A stretch of 64,000 nt of DNA from Candidatus Ribeiella danica (GCA_016717335.1 JADKFS010000013.1:123444-187443); one strand, 5' to 3'; positions 41,406 to 50,554 are shown, counted from the stretch's first letter. Notes: generated from the letters alone by a model not told the origin. Numbers and translations are program-made.

Positions 41406-43172
41406 TTGTACACCCCTTCGTCGCCCTACCTGCTTGCCCTGGAGAATCGCATTCAGGTCGACCAGATCCCGTTCAGCGACCGCGGCTCGCGCCTGCTGGT
41501 CTACCGCGACCGCCGGGCGGCGCACGCGCTGCACGTCAAGCTGGCCGAGCGGCTGACCTCGCTCACGCCGGGGCTCTCGACCTATCGCAGCCGGCCGCCG
41601 TTCATCCACAACCTGCGCCTGGTCGACGCCGACGGCCGCGCGGTGCCGTTCGAGCTGACCACCTACCCGCACGCGCTGGTCTTCCAGACGCCGCTCGGCC
41701 AGTTCGTGCTGGTGTTCCAGGATCGCCGCACGCTCAGCTTCGGCCTGCCGCCCGAGATCGCCTGCGGCATCAGCTTCACCGTCGTGCCCGACCTGGCCCG
41801 CCCCGACGCGCGCGGCGGCGAGTTCAAGTCGGTGCGCAACTGCGCCTACTCGACCAACGGCACCGTGCTGCTCAACCGCGTCGACCACAACGGCAGCGGC
41901 TACGACGTGGCGCTGGTGGTCGAGGGCGACGCCGACGCGGCGATCACGCTGCACGTCCAGGGCGGGCTCGACCTCGACCGCGCGGTCGTGCCGGCCCGCG
42001 GCGTACTGCGCGCGGCCGAGGAGCGCTGGGAGCGCTGGTTCGCCGCCGTGCCGACGGTCGACGAGCCGTACCGCGCGCAGTACTACTACGCCTGGTGGGT
42101 GATGGGCAACAACATCCTCTCGCCGCAGGGCTACTTCCGCCGCGAGAGCGTCGCGCCGAGCAAGGCCCACTACGTCGGCGCGTGGCAGTGGGATAACTAC
42201 TTCCACGCGCTGGCGTTTCGCTACACCGACAAGGCGCTGGCGCACGACCAGATCCAGTTCATGCTCGACCACCAGCTGCCCGACGGCATGATCCCCGACG
42301 CCGTCTACGACGAGGGCACGATCACCCAGCTCGAGATGCCGGTCGCCGCCGCCGTGACCAAGCCGCCGATTATCGGCTGGGTCGCAATGCACGTCTACGA
42401 CCAGACCGGCGACGAGCAGATGCTGCGCGAGATCTACGAGCCGCTGGTGCGCTGGAACTCCTGGTGGTTTGGCCTGAACGACGACGACTCCGACGGGATC
42501 GTGCAGTACTCGCACCCGTTCTCGTCCGGCCTCGACGACAGCCCGCTGTGGGACGAGGGCGTGCCGGTCGAGGCGGTTGACCTGAACACCTACCTGTGCA
42601 TCCAGATGGACGCGATGGCCAAGATGGCGCGCATTCTCGGGCGCGCGCACGAGGCCGCGATGTGGCGCAAGAAGTCCGACACGCTGGCCGATCGCATGGT
42701 CGAGCACTTCTACGACGCGGCGGCCGGCCTGTTCTGGAGCCAGAAGGACCACCGCCCGATCCGCGTGCTGACGCCGTTCAACCTGTACCCGCTCTGGACC
42801 GGCCGCATGCCGCGCGAGATCAGCGAGCGGCTGGTCGCGCACCTGCAGAGCCCGAAGGAGTTCTGGACGCCGTACCCGCTGCCGACGGTGGCCGCCTGCG
42901 ACCCAAAGTACGACCCGCAGCAGATGTGGCGCGGCCCGGTCTGGATTAACATCAACTACATCTTCGTCGAGGCGCTCGCGCGCGTCGGCAGCACCGCCCT
43001 CGCGCACGACCTGGCCGAGCGCACGCTGCGGCTCGTGATGGGCCAGAACGACATCTACGAGTATTACCACCCGGCCACCGGCGCGCCGCCGCCCAAGGCC
43101 GCGCCGATGTTCGGCTGGTCGGCGGCCTGCTTCATCGACCTGGCGATCCGTATGTCGCGCGGAGAGATCTGA
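41406..43172 (+). CDS. MGH1-like (alpha/alpha)6 glycoside hydrolase (GH63/GH37-like)
   Basis: 588 residues from TTG 41406, which has a strong GAGGAGG 7 nt upstream; the longer frame upstream overlaps the promoter. The first ~210 residues form a beta-rich domain (YTPSSPYLLALENRIQVDQ). The C-terminal ~370 residues form an alpha/alpha toroid with VGAWQWDNYFHALAF (acid Asp region), LDHQLPDGMIPDAVYDEG, LDDSPLWDEG and QQMWRGPVWININYIFVEAL. These match the mannosylglycerate-hydrolase-like/GH63 clan. Next to a GpgS-type synthase, a role in cleaving glucosyl- or mannosylglycerate is plausible, though trehalase-like or other alpha-glycosidase activity cannot be excluded. The GT4 gene follows after 3 bp. 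Confidence 0.85.
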   Translation: MYTPSSPYLLALENRIQVDQIPFSDRGSRLLVYRDRRAAHALHVKLAERLTSLTPGLSTYRSRPPFIHNLRLVDADGRAVPFELTTYPHALVFQTPLGQFVLVFQDRRTLSFGLPPEIACGISFTVVPDLARPDARGGEFKSVRNCAYSTNGTVLLNRVDHNGSGYDVALVVEGDADAAITLHVQGGLDLDRAVVPARGVLRAAEERWERWFAAVPTVDEPYRAQYYYAWWVMGNNILSPQGYFRRESVAPSKAHYVGAWQWDNYFHALAFRYTDKALAHDQIQFMLDHQLPDGMIPDAVYDEGTITQLEMPVAAAVTKPPIIGWVAMHVYDQTGDEQMLREIYEPLVRWNSWWFGLNDDDSDGIVQYSHPFSSGLDDSPLWDEGVPVEAVDLNTYLCIQMDAMAKMARILGRAHEAAMWRKKSDTLADRMVEHFYDAAAGLFWSQKDHRPIRVLTPFNLYPLWTGRMPREISERLVAHLQSPKEFWTPYPLPTVAACDPKYDPQQMWRGPVWININYIFVEALARVGSTALAHDLAERTLRLVMGQNDIYEYYHPATGAPPPKAAPMFGWSAACFIDLAIRMSRGEI

Positions 43173-43291
43173 ACGATGAACGATGAACGAAGAACGATGA
43201 AGCAGAACGGCAGCGCGATCCCTGCAAGTGAACAGCGCTCAGCAGTCAGCAGTCAGCGTTCAACATTCAGCGCTCAGCGCTCGGTTGCCAT
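43172..43291. repeat. Heptamer array at the 5' end of the GT4 gene
   Basis: GAACGAT units (43171-43200), then CAGCAGT/CAGCGTT/CAACATT units to about 43290. Read in frame they give MNDERRTMKQ and SEQRSAVSSQRSTFSAQRS. Confidence 0.85.
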
Positions 43292-44510
43292 CCTGCACTA
43301 CGCCGGCCCGCCGACGGTCGGCGGGGTCGAGGCGACGATGGCGGCCCACGCGCGCGTTCTGGCCGCCGACGGCCACCGGGTGCGGATCGTCGCCGGGCGC
43401 GCCGCACCAATCCCCGGCGTCGAGGTCATCGCCGACCCCGACCTAGACTCGCGCGGCGCCGAGGTCGAGCAGGTCGCGCGCGAGCTGGCCGCCGGCCACG
43501 CCGGGCCGTCCTTCGAGGCGCTGACCGCGCGCATCGCCGAGCAGCTGGCCGCCGCGCTCGCCGATGCCGACGTCGCGATCGTCCACAATGTCCTGTCGCT
43601 GCATAAGAACCTGGCCTTCACCGCCGCGCTGCTGCGGCTGCACGCCTCCGGCCGCGCCCCGCGCCTGCTGGCATGGTGCCACGACTTTGCCTGGCTCGAC
43701 CCGCTCTACGCCGCCGATCTGCACGACGCCTACCCCTGGAGCCTGCTGCGCACGGCCTGGCCGGGCGTGCGCTACGTGGTGGTCTCCGAGGATCGCCGCT
43801 CCATGCTGGCCGGGCTGCTGGGGCTGCCGCCCGAGCAGGTCGCGGTCGTCACGCCGGGGGTCGACCTGGCGGCGTTCCTGAAGCTCGAGCCCGAGACGGT
43901 CGCGCTGGTCGCGCGGCTGGACCTGCTGGCGGCCGACCCGCTGCTGCTGCTGCCGGCGCGGATCACCCGGCGCAAGAACATCGAGCAGGCGATCGCGATC
44001 GTCGGCGGGCTGCGCCGGCTGGGGCTGCGCCCGCGCCTGGTCGTCAGCGGGCCGCCGGGGCCGCACAACCCGTCGAACGCGGCCTACCTGGCCCGGCTCA
44101 AGCAGGTGTGCCACGCCAGCGAGGCCGACGACGCGGTCGTGTTCCTCTACGAGGTCTTCGTCGACGAGGACGGGCGCCCGCGGCCGGTCGCCGACGCGCT
44201 GCTGGCCGACCTGTTCAAGCTCGCCGACGGGCTGCTCATGCCCAGCCGCGCGGAGGGGTTCGGCATCCCGCTGATCGAGGCCGGGCTGGCCGGCATCCCG
44301 ATCTTCTGCAGCGACATCGCGCCGTTTCGCGAGTCGGCCGGCGACGCGGCGCTGCGCTTCGACCCCGACGCTGCGCCGGGCGAGGTGGCCGCGCGGATCG
44401 CCGCCGCGCTGCGCGACGACCGGCGCGCCGCGTTCCGCCGGCGCGTGCGGCTCGAGTACACCTGGGAGGCGATCTACCAGCGCGCGATCGTGCCGCTGCT
44501 GGAAGCGTGA
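43176..44510 (+). CDS. Family 4 glycosyltransferase (GT-B)
   Basis: 444 residues. The start ATG 43176 is 3 bp after the glycosidase stop and has GGAGAG 9 nt upstream. Residues 1-37 are encoded by heptamer arrays; the recognisable fold begins at VAILHYAGPPTVGGVEATM. The GT-B C-domain has LLLPARITRRKNIEQAI, FLYEVFVDEDG, and LMPSRAEGFGIPLIEAGLAG (donor-binding Glu). The position between a GH63-like hydrolase and GpgS suggests a compatible-solute sugar transferase such as a mannosylglucosylglycerate synthase, but this is inference; general GT4 enzymes have many substrates. Confidence 0.87.
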   Translation: MNDERRTMKQNGSAIPASEQRSAVSSQRSTFSAQRSVAILHYAGPPTVGGVEATMAAHARVLAADGHRVRIVAGRAAPIPGVEVIADPDLDSRGAEVEQVARELAAGHAGPSFEALTARIAEQLAAALADADVAIVHNVLSLHKNLAFTAALLRLHASGRAPRLLAWCHDFAWLDPLYAADLHDAYPWSLLRTAWPGVRYVVVSEDRRSMLAGLLGLPPEQVAVVTPGVDLAAFLKLEPETVALVARLDLLAADPLLLLPARITRRKNIEQAIAIVGGLRRLGLRPRLVVSGPPGPHNPSNAAYLARLKQVCHASEADDAVVFLYEVFVDEDGRPRPVADALLADLFKLADGLLMPSRAEGFGIPLIEAGLAGIPIFCSDIAPFRESAGDAALRFDPDAAPGEVAARIAAALRDDRRAAFRRRVRLEYTWEAIYQRAIVPLLEA

Positions 44511-44588
44511 GGAGCGCTGTGCGCAGCGCAGGCTGGCGCAATTGCGTCCCGGGCCCGACGAGCGACCGACGACGGAGGACGGCATCCC

Positions 44589-44726
44589 CCTCACCCCTGC
44601 CCCCGCTCCCCCACGGGGGAGCGGGGTTAGGGTGGTGGCGGTGGGGTGCGCCGCGCGGCGCACCCCACCGCCATCCAGAAAGCCCCTCCCCGGGGCGCGG
44701 GGAGGGGGCAGGGGGAGGGGCACCAG
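44589..44726. repeat. Compound hairpin element (copy 2)
   Basis: Left hairpin CCCCCGCTCCCCC/GGGGGAGCGGGG; central perfect 18-bp stem at 44636-44653/44656-44673 (TGGCGGTGGGGTGCGCCG arm); right hairpin CCCCTCCCCG/CGGGGAGGGG ending GGCAGGGGGAGGGG. It sits between the GT4 and gpgS genes. A smaller hairpin (44786-44807, GTAAGGTTC/GAACCTTAC) lies in the gpgS leader. Confidence 0.7.
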
Positions 44727-44845
44727 CGGGCACCTACCTTAGTGAGCCAAGTGCGGGTGGGGCGGCGAAGTCGCCCACCCGAACCGTAAGGTTCGACAGA
44801 ACCTTACCTAACGCAAACTAGCCTACAATCAAGAGAGGAACCGCT

Positions 44846-46726
44846 ATGACTCAACCATACAGCCGCGAGGGCGAGGAGCGCCCCGCGGCCAACGACCACC
44901 TTGTGATGCTACCGGTCCTCGACGTCGAGGAGGCCGAGCGGCTGCTGCCGCTGGCAGTGGCGATCGCGCGGCACCAGAGCGGGCGCGTGGCCGTCCTGCG
45001 GGTGGCCGTCATCCCGCCGGACCAGCCGCTCAGCGACGGCATGCTCGAGGCCCGGCGCATCCGCGCCGAGCTGGACACGCTCGCGGCCTTCGACGGCGGC
45101 GACAGCGTGCCGGTCCGCCCGATCGTCAACGTCGCCTACTCGCTGGCCGACGGCATCCGCACCGCGATCGAGGAGCACGGCGCGAGCATGGTGCTGCTGG
45201 GCTGGCGGGCCGACCGCTCCTCGGCCGAGCGCCTGTTCGGCCCGCCGATCGACGACCTGCTGCGCCAGCCGCCCTGCGACGTCGCGGTGGCGCGGCTGCA
45301 CGACGACCAGCCCTGGAAGCGCGTGCTGCTGCCCGTGCGCGGCGGGCCGCACACCCGGCTGGCCTGCGACATGGCGCTGGCGCTGGCCGAGCGCAACGAC
45401 GCCGCGATCACCGTGCTGTACGCCAGCAACCCGCGCCAGCCCGACAACCTGGTCGCCCGCGAGAGCCTGCAGTCGCTGCGCGCCATGCCGCGCGTCAGCC
45501 GCTGGCTCGAGCGCGCCATTCCCGCCCAGCAGGCCATCCTGGCCGAGGCGTCCGACCACCAGTTGATCGTCCTGGGCGTGACCGGCCGCCAGAACGACCC
45601 GGAGGCGCCCGCCGGCCCGCTGGCCGAGCAGATCCTGCGCCTGGCGCCCGCCACGGTCGTGCTGGTGCGCCACCGCATGGTCCGCTCCGAGGAGCAGGCC
45701 CAGCAGATCTGGCAGCAGCAGCGCGACCTCTCGGCCACGGTCGACCGCTGGTTCGCCGAGAACACCTTCAGCAGCGCCGAGTTCGAGGACCTGCGCCGGC
45801 TGGTCGCGCTCAAGCAGCAGCAGGGCCTGAAGATCAGCCTGGCGCTGCCGGCGCTCAACGAGGAGGAGACGATCGGCGAGATCATCGCGATGACCCAGCG
45901 GACGCTGATGGAGGAGACGCCGCTGCTGGACGAGATCGTGCTGATCGACAGCGGCTCGGACGACCGCACCCGCGAGATCGGCCAGTCGTACGGCATCCCG
46001 GTCTACATCCACCAGCAGATCCTGCCGCAGTACGGCTCGTTCACGGGCAAGGGCGAGGCGCTCTGGAAGAGCCTGTACGCCGTGAGCGGCGACCTGGTGG
46101 CCTGGGTGGATACGGATATTCGCAACTTCCACCCACGCTTCGTCTACGGCCTGATCGGGCCGATGCTGCGCGAGCCGCGGCTGGCCTACTGCAAAGGCTT
46201 CTACCGCCGGCCCATCCAGCAGGGCCAGGAGCTGGCCTCGACCGGCGGCGGCCGCGTGACCGAGCTGATGGCGCGGCCGCTGCTCAACCTGTTCTACCCC
46301 GAGCTGTCCGGCATGGTCCAGCCGCTGGCCGGCGAGTACGTCGCGCGGCGCGAGGCGATCGAGCAGGCGCCGTTCTTCACCGGCTATGGCGTGGAGACCG
46401 GCCTGCTGATCGACCTGCTTGAGCGCCTCGGCCTCGGCGCGCTGGCGCAGGTCGACCTGCAGCAGCGCATCCACCGCAACCAGGAGCTGATGCCGCTCTC
46501 CAAGATGTCCTACGCGATCGCGCAGGTCGTCCTCCGCCGCCTGGAGCAGCGCCAGCGCGTGCACCTGCTCGAGCCGGTCAACCAGAACATGAAGCTGATC
46601 CGCTACGCCGAGGACGAGGGCTTCCACCTGGAGGTGCGCGAGATCCGCGACCACGAGCGCCCGCCGATGGCGACCATCCCGGAGTACCGTCGCCGGCGCG
46701 GGCTGCCGCCGCTGGCCAAGCCCTAG
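44846..46726 (+). CDS. gpgS: Fusion of two universal-stress (Usp) domains with glucosyl-3-phosphoglycerate synthase
   Basis: 626 residues from ATG 44846 with AGAGGAA. Usp-like domain 1 covers ~15-135 (HLVMLPVLDVEEAERLLPLA, SMVLLGWRADR); Usp-like domain 2 ~140-285 (WKRVLLPVRGGPHTRLACDM, LIVLGVTGRQ, ATVVLVRHR). A linker helix then leads to a GT2/GT81-type domain from ~335: ISLALPALNEEETIGEII, LIDSGSDDRTREIG, FTGKGEALWKSL, VAWVDTDIRNFHP (metal-binding DTD), YCKGFYRRP, GGGRVTELMARPLLNLF and MVQPLAGEYVARRE. These are the hallmarks of GpgS, which makes glucosyl-3-phosphoglycerate from NDP-glucose and 3-phosphoglycerate. Standard GpgS enzymes are ~330 residues, so the Usp pair is an addition. Confidence 0.9.
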   Translation: MTQPYSREGEERPAANDHLVMLPVLDVEEAERLLPLAVAIARHQSGRVAVLRVAVIPPDQPLSDGMLEARRIRAELDTLAAFDGGDSVPVRPIVNVAYSLADGIRTAIEEHGASMVLLGWRADRSSAERLFGPPIDDLLRQPPCDVAVARLHDDQPWKRVLLPVRGGPHTRLACDMALALAERNDAAITVLYASNPRQPDNLVARESLQSLRAMPRVSRWLERAIPAQQAILAEASDHQLIVLGVTGRQNDPEAPAGPLAEQILRLAPATVVLVRHRMVRSEEQAQQIWQQQRDLSATVDRWFAENTFSSAEFEDLRRLVALKQQQGLKISLALPALNEEETIGEIIAMTQRTLMEETPLLDEIVLIDSGSDDRTREIGQSYGIPVYIHQQILPQYGSFTGKGEALWKSLYAVSGDLVAWVDTDIRNFHPRFVYGLIGPMLREPRLAYCKGFYRRPIQQGQELASTGGGRVTELMARPLLNLFYPELSGMVQPLAGEYVARREAIEQAPFFTGYGVETGLLIDLLERLGLGALAQVDLQQRIHRNQELMPLSKMSYAIAQVVLRRLEQRQRVHLLEPVNQNMKLIRYAEDEGFHLEVREIRDHERPPMATIPEYRRRRGLPPLAKP

Positions 46727-46742
46727 GGGCGGGGGCTAAAGT

Positions 46743-46840
46743 GGCAGGTAGAGTGGTTTCGGCGGAGCCGAAACCACTCTACCTGCCGGGAACTCCCCCG
46801 CTCCCGTCGCGATGGGAGCGGCGGCAGGGGTCTTTCGGGG
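46743..46840. repeat. Compound hairpin element (copy 3, half)
   Basis: Perfect 21-bp stem at 46743-46763/46767-46787 with loop GGA, followed by CCGCTCCC/GGGAGCGG and TCTTTCGGGGG. It lies 16 bp after the gpgS stop, so the second hairpin may terminate transcription. Confidence 0.7.
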
Positions 46841-46879
46841 GTAGGTTTTCTTGTATATGGCGTCACCGTACGCCGGATC

Positions 46880-47015
46880 ACCCCACCCCCTGCCCCCGCC
46901 CCTGCCAGGGGCGGGGGAAACGGTAGCTCGGCACGGGGTTTCGGCTCCGCCGAAACCCCGTGCCGAGCCAATAATCCCCCCCTCTCCCGGGCGGGAGAGG
47001 GGGCAGGGGGTGAGG
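46880..47015. repeat. Compound hairpin element (copy 4)
   Basis: Left CCCCCGCCCC/GGGGCGGGGG; central perfect 20-bp stem at 46926-46945/46949-46968 with loop TCC; right CCTCTCCCG/CGGGAGAGG then GGCAGGGGGTGAGG. The stem sequence differs from the element 180 bp away except for the shared inner GTTTCGGC/GCCGAAAC. Confidence 0.7.
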
Positions 47016-47054
47016 ACCCTTGATGGATTCAGGATGCGCGCGAAAGGAGATACG

Positions 47055-48782
47055 ATGTCCGAAGGCGATGCCAGATCACGTATCCGCGACCACCTGGCCT
47101 TCCTGTACGGCGGCGAGCGGGCCGCGCCGGTCGCGCAGCGGCTGCTCGCCACCCTGCAGGCGTTCCGGCGGGAACACCCCGAGCTTGGCTCCGCGCCGGC
47201 AGACCGCCTGACCGAGCGCGATGTCATCCTGATCACCTACGGCGACCAGTTCCGCGAGCCCGGCCGCCAGCCGCTCCAGACGCTCGCCGACGTCATGGGC
47301 GCCACGCTGCGCGGCGTCGTCGGCGGGGTGCACATCCTGCCGTTCTACCCGTACACGTCAGACGACGGCTTCTCGGTGATCGACTACGCCGCGGTCGACC
47401 CGCTGCTCGGCGAGTGGGCCGACCTCGAGCCGCTGCGCGCCGGCTACCGGCTGATGTTCGACGCGGTGATCAACCACATCTCGGCCCAGAGCGACTGGTT
47501 CCAGGCGTTCCTGCGCGGCGATGCGGGCGCCGAGTCGCGCTTCATCGTGATCGACCCGGCCACCGACCTGTCGCTGGTCACGCGGCCGCGCACCAGCCCG
47601 CTGCTCACGCCGTTCCAGACGCCCGCCGGCACGCGCTACGTCTGGACGACCTTCAGCGCCGACCAGATCGACCTGAACTACGCCAGCCCCGAGCTGCTGC
47701 TGGAGATCGTGGACGTGCTGCTGCTGTACGTCGCGCGCGGCGCGCAGCTCATTCGCCTCGACGCGATCGGCTACCTCTGGAAAGAGATCGGCACCCGCTG
47801 CATCCACCTGCCGCAGGCCCACCGGGTGGTCCAGCTGTTCCGCGCTGCGCTGGACGCCGTGGCGCCGGGCGTCCTGCTGATCACCGAGACGAACGTGCCG
47901 CACGCCGACAACATCAGCTACTTCGGCGACGGCACGAACGAGGCCCAGCTGGTCTACCAGTTCCCGCTCGCGCCGCTGGTGCTGAACGCGTTCTACCGCG
48001 GCAGCGCGCGCCACCTGGCGGCCTGGGCGTCCGAGCTGGCGCCGCCCTCGGCCAGCACGACCTTCTTCAACTTCCTGGCCTCGCACGACGGCATCGGCGT
48101 CGTGCCGGCCAGCGGCATCCTCAGCGCCGACGAGGTGGCCGAGCTGGTGGCGCGCACGGCGACGAACGGCGGGATGGTCTCGTACAAGGCCAACCCCGAC
48201 GGCACGCAGAGCCCGTACGAGCTGAACATCACCCTGTTCGACGCGCTGTCCGACCCGCACGACGCCTCGGAGAGCCACGCGCGCCAGGTCGACCGCTTCG
48301 TCGCGGCCAACGCGATCATGCTGGCGCTGCAGGGCGTGCCCGGCATCTACGTGCACAGCTTGTTCGGCTCGCACAACCACCACGCCGGCGTCGCGCAGAG
48401 TGGGCGGGCGCGCTCGATCAACCGCGAGAAGTGGGACCGCGCCGAGCTGGAGCGCCGCTTGGCGAACCCGCAGGCCCACGAGCACATTGTGCTCGACCGG
48501 ATCGCCCGACTGATCGCGATCCGGCGCGGCGAGCGCGCGTTCCACCCGAGCGGCGCGCAGCGGGTGATCGACGCCGGCGACGGCCTGTTCGTCTTCAGCC
48601 GCAGCTCGCCCGAAGGGCGCGAGCAGATCCTGTGCGTCCACAGCGTCTCGGGCCAGCCCCAGGCGCTGCGGCTGCCGGCCGGCGCGGCCCTGACCGACTT
48701 GGTGGGCGGCGCGAGCTACCAGGCCGGGCCGGGCGGGCTCGCCGTCGACGTCGCGCCCTACCAGGTGTTATGGCTCAAGTAG
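47055..48782 (+). CDS. GH13_18 glucoside phosphorylase (sucrose phosphorylase family, probably glucosylglycerate phosphorylase)
   Basis: 575 residues from ATG 47055 (AAAGGAGA). GH13 motifs: VGGVHILPFYPYTSDDGFS, LMFDAVINHISAQSDWF (region I), AQLIRLDAIGYLWKEIGT (nucleophile Asp), VLLITETNVPHADNISYFG (acid/base Glu) and FFNFLASHDGIGV (transition-state His-Asp). The overall layout is that of GH13 subfamily 18 (sucrose phosphorylase, sucrose-6-phosphate phosphorylase, glucosylglycerate phosphorylase). The gpgS gene next to it favours glucosylglycerate as substrate, releasing glucose-1-phosphate and glycerate. Sucrose remains possible, since no sucrose synthase or transporter gene is present to decide. 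Confidence 0.88.
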   Translation: MSEGDARSRIRDHLAFLYGGERAAPVAQRLLATLQAFRREHPELGSAPADRLTERDVILITYGDQFREPGRQPLQTLADVMGATLRGVVGGVHILPFYPYTSDDGFSVIDYAAVDPLLGEWADLEPLRAGYRLMFDAVINHISAQSDWFQAFLRGDAGAESRFIVIDPATDLSLVTRPRTSPLLTPFQTPAGTRYVWTTFSADQIDLNYASPELLLEIVDVLLLYVARGAQLIRLDAIGYLWKEIGTRCIHLPQAHRVVQLFRAALDAVAPGVLLITETNVPHADNISYFGDGTNEAQLVYQFPLAPLVLNAFYRGSARHLAAWASELAPPSASTTFFNFLASHDGIGVVPASGILSADEVAELVARTATNGGMVSYKANPDGTQSPYELNITLFDALSDPHDASESHARQVDRFVAANAIMLALQGVPGIYVHSLFGSHNHHAGVAQSGRARSINREKWDRAELERRLANPQAHEHIVLDRIARLIAIRRGERAFHPSGAQRVIDAGDGLFVFSRSSPEGREQILCVHSVSGQPQALRLPAGAALTDLVGGASYQAGPGGLAVDVAPYQVLWLK

Positions 48783-48805
48783 CTTAGCTTATCTCGACCC
48801 CTGCT

Positions 48806-48944
48806 CCCTCACCCCCTACCCCCCTCTCCCCGAGGGAGAGGGGGGATTCTTGGTTGGTGTCGGCGTTTCGACTTCGCCGAAACGCCGACACCAACCAGTG
48901 CTCACCCCCGCCCCTTCCACGGGCGGGGGTCAGGGGGTGGGGTG
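48806..48944. repeat. Compound hairpin element (copy 5)
   Basis: Left CCCCTCTCCCC/GGGAGAGGGG; central perfect 20-bp stem at 48851-48870/48878-48897 with 7-nt loop; right CCCCCGCCC/GGGCGGGGG then TCAGGGGGTGGGG. Between the phosphorylase and DUF58 genes. Confidence 0.7.
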
Positions 48945-49078
48945 CTCCGGCGTGCCACAGCGCCATAAATGAAAGAGCCCCGCAGGGGCTGGGGGCGAGG
49001 GTCACGCCCGGAGTCTTTGCGCCGGCCCGCCCAAATGTGGTACGATACGCCCATCAACCGACGAAAGAGACCAAACAT

Positions 49079-50341
49079 ATGTGGCGACCACTTGGCATCC
49101 TGGCGCTCTCGGGCCTGAGCTTCCTGGCTGCGCAGGGCACCGGCATCCGGCTGTTCTTTCACCTGTTCTACCTGCTGCTGGCGCTGCTGGCGCTCTCGTA
49201 CATCTGGGCCTGGCTGAACCTGCGCGGGCTGAGCGTGCAGCGCGAGACCTTCACCCACCGCACGCAGGTGGGCGAGCAGGCCCGCGAGCGCATCACCATC
49301 CGCAACGTCTGGCCGATCCCCAAGCTGTGGGTCGAGCTGCAGGACCACTCGAACATGCCCCAGCACGGCAGCGGCTTCGTGACCTACCTGCCGGCCAACG
49401 AGCGCCGGCGCTGGGTCGCCCGCACCCCCTGCACCATGCGCGGCAAGTACACGCTCGGCCCGGCCACGCTGATCAGCGGCGACCCGTTCGGGATCTTCCG
49501 GCTGGAGCGCACGGTCGAGGGCACCAGCGAGGTGCTAGTCTACCCGCAAACGGCGCCGCTGCCGAGCTTCTCGCTGCCGAGTGCCGAGCTGCCCGGCGGA
49601 CAGGATGTCAAGAGCCGGACCTACCACGTCACGCCGAACGTCTCGACGATCCGCGACTACCAGCCGGGCGACAGCTTCAACCGCATCCACTGGCGCAGCA
49701 CCGCGCGCACCGGCCAGCTGATGGTCAAGGAGTTCGAGCTCGACCCAACCGCCGAGATCTACCTCGTGCTCGACATGCAGGAGCGCGTGCAGCAGCAGGT
49801 CGCCGCCGAGCAGGCGCCGCGCCGCGACCAGGGCCTGCGCGACGTGCGGATCGCCGAGTCGACCGAGGAGTACGGCGTGCTGGCGGCCGCGTCGATCGCG
49901 CGGCACCTGCTGGAGCGCAACCGCAGCGTCGGGCTGATCTCGTGGGGCCAGCACCGCGAGGTCATCCCGGCCGAGCGCGAGTCGCGCCAGCTGTTCAAGA
50001 TCCTTGAGGCGCTGGCGGTGCTGCGCGCCCACGGCGCCCAGCCGCTGGCCGAGGTGCTGGCGGCCGAGAGCACCCGCTTCGGGCGCAACTGCACGCTCGT
50101 GATCGTCACGCCGTCGCTCGACGAGCGCTGGGTGGTCAGCCTGCAGCACCTGCTCTACCGCGGTGTGCGCGCGGTGGTCATCCTGCTTGAGCCGCGCTCG
50201 TTCGGCGGCTGGCGCGACACGCTGGCGATCCAGGCGCGCCTGGCCGAGCTGCGCGTGCCGACCTACCTGTTCCAGCTCGGCCAGACGCTGCCCGACGCGC
50301 TGGCGCAGCCGACGATCCTGGGGGCGCCGGCGCGCCTCTAG
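49079..50341 (+). CDS. DUF58 domain protein
   Basis: 420 residues from ATG 49079. Two N-terminal membrane helices (PLGILALSGLSFLAAQGTGI, LFFHLFYLLLALLALSYIW), then a beta domain (QRETFTHRTQVGEQARERI). The DUF58 signature RDYQPGDSFNRIHWRSTART sits at about residue 195, followed by a vWA-like C-terminal half (EIYLVLDMQERVQQQV). DUF58 proteins usually accompany a MoxR ATPase and a transglutaminase protein; here only the transglutaminase partner (50607) is present. Role unknown, often linked to cell-envelope assembly. Confidence 0.92.
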   Translation: MWRPLGILALSGLSFLAAQGTGIRLFFHLFYLLLALLALSYIWAWLNLRGLSVQRETFTHRTQVGEQARERITIRNVWPIPKLWVELQDHSNMPQHGSGFVTYLPANERRRWVARTPCTMRGKYTLGPATLISGDPFGIFRLERTVEGTSEVLVYPQTAPLPSFSLPSAELPGGQDVKSRTYHVTPNVSTIRDYQPGDSFNRIHWRSTARTGQLMVKEFELDPTAEIYLVLDMQERVQQQVAAEQAPRRDQGLRDVRIAESTEEYGVLAAASIARHLLERNRSVGLISWGQHREVIPAERESRQLFKILEALAVLRAHGAQPLAEVLAAESTRFGRNCTLVIVTPSLDERWVVSLQHLLYRGVRAVVILLEPRSFGGWRDTLAIQARLAELRVPTYLFQLGQTLPDALAQPTILGAPARL

Positions 50342-50365
50342 CGCTGCCTGCGGCGCGCCTTGGAC

Positions 50366-50554
50366 GGAGGGCTGCGCGCCCCTGGCCTCCAAAATAGCAG
50401 CCTCTATACAAATGCTTGACGCACATGCCTGGCTGAATCCAGGCGGGGCGGGATGTGCACAGGCCGTGCTCGGAATGGTACGAGGCATGTGCCACGCGCA
50501 TTGAAATGGAGACGGCATCATTTGCCGGCGGGGGGCCGGGGGCGCGGCACCCCG
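50366..50554 (+). repeat. GC-rich interspersed element, copy G (short)
   Basis: GGGCTGCGCGCCCCTGGCCTC, a complete core (GCACATGCCTGGCTGAATCC, GGGATGTGCACAGGCCGTGC, GGAATGGTACGAGGCATGTG, CATTGAAATGGAGACGGC) and a shortened 3' block. Confidence 0.85.
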
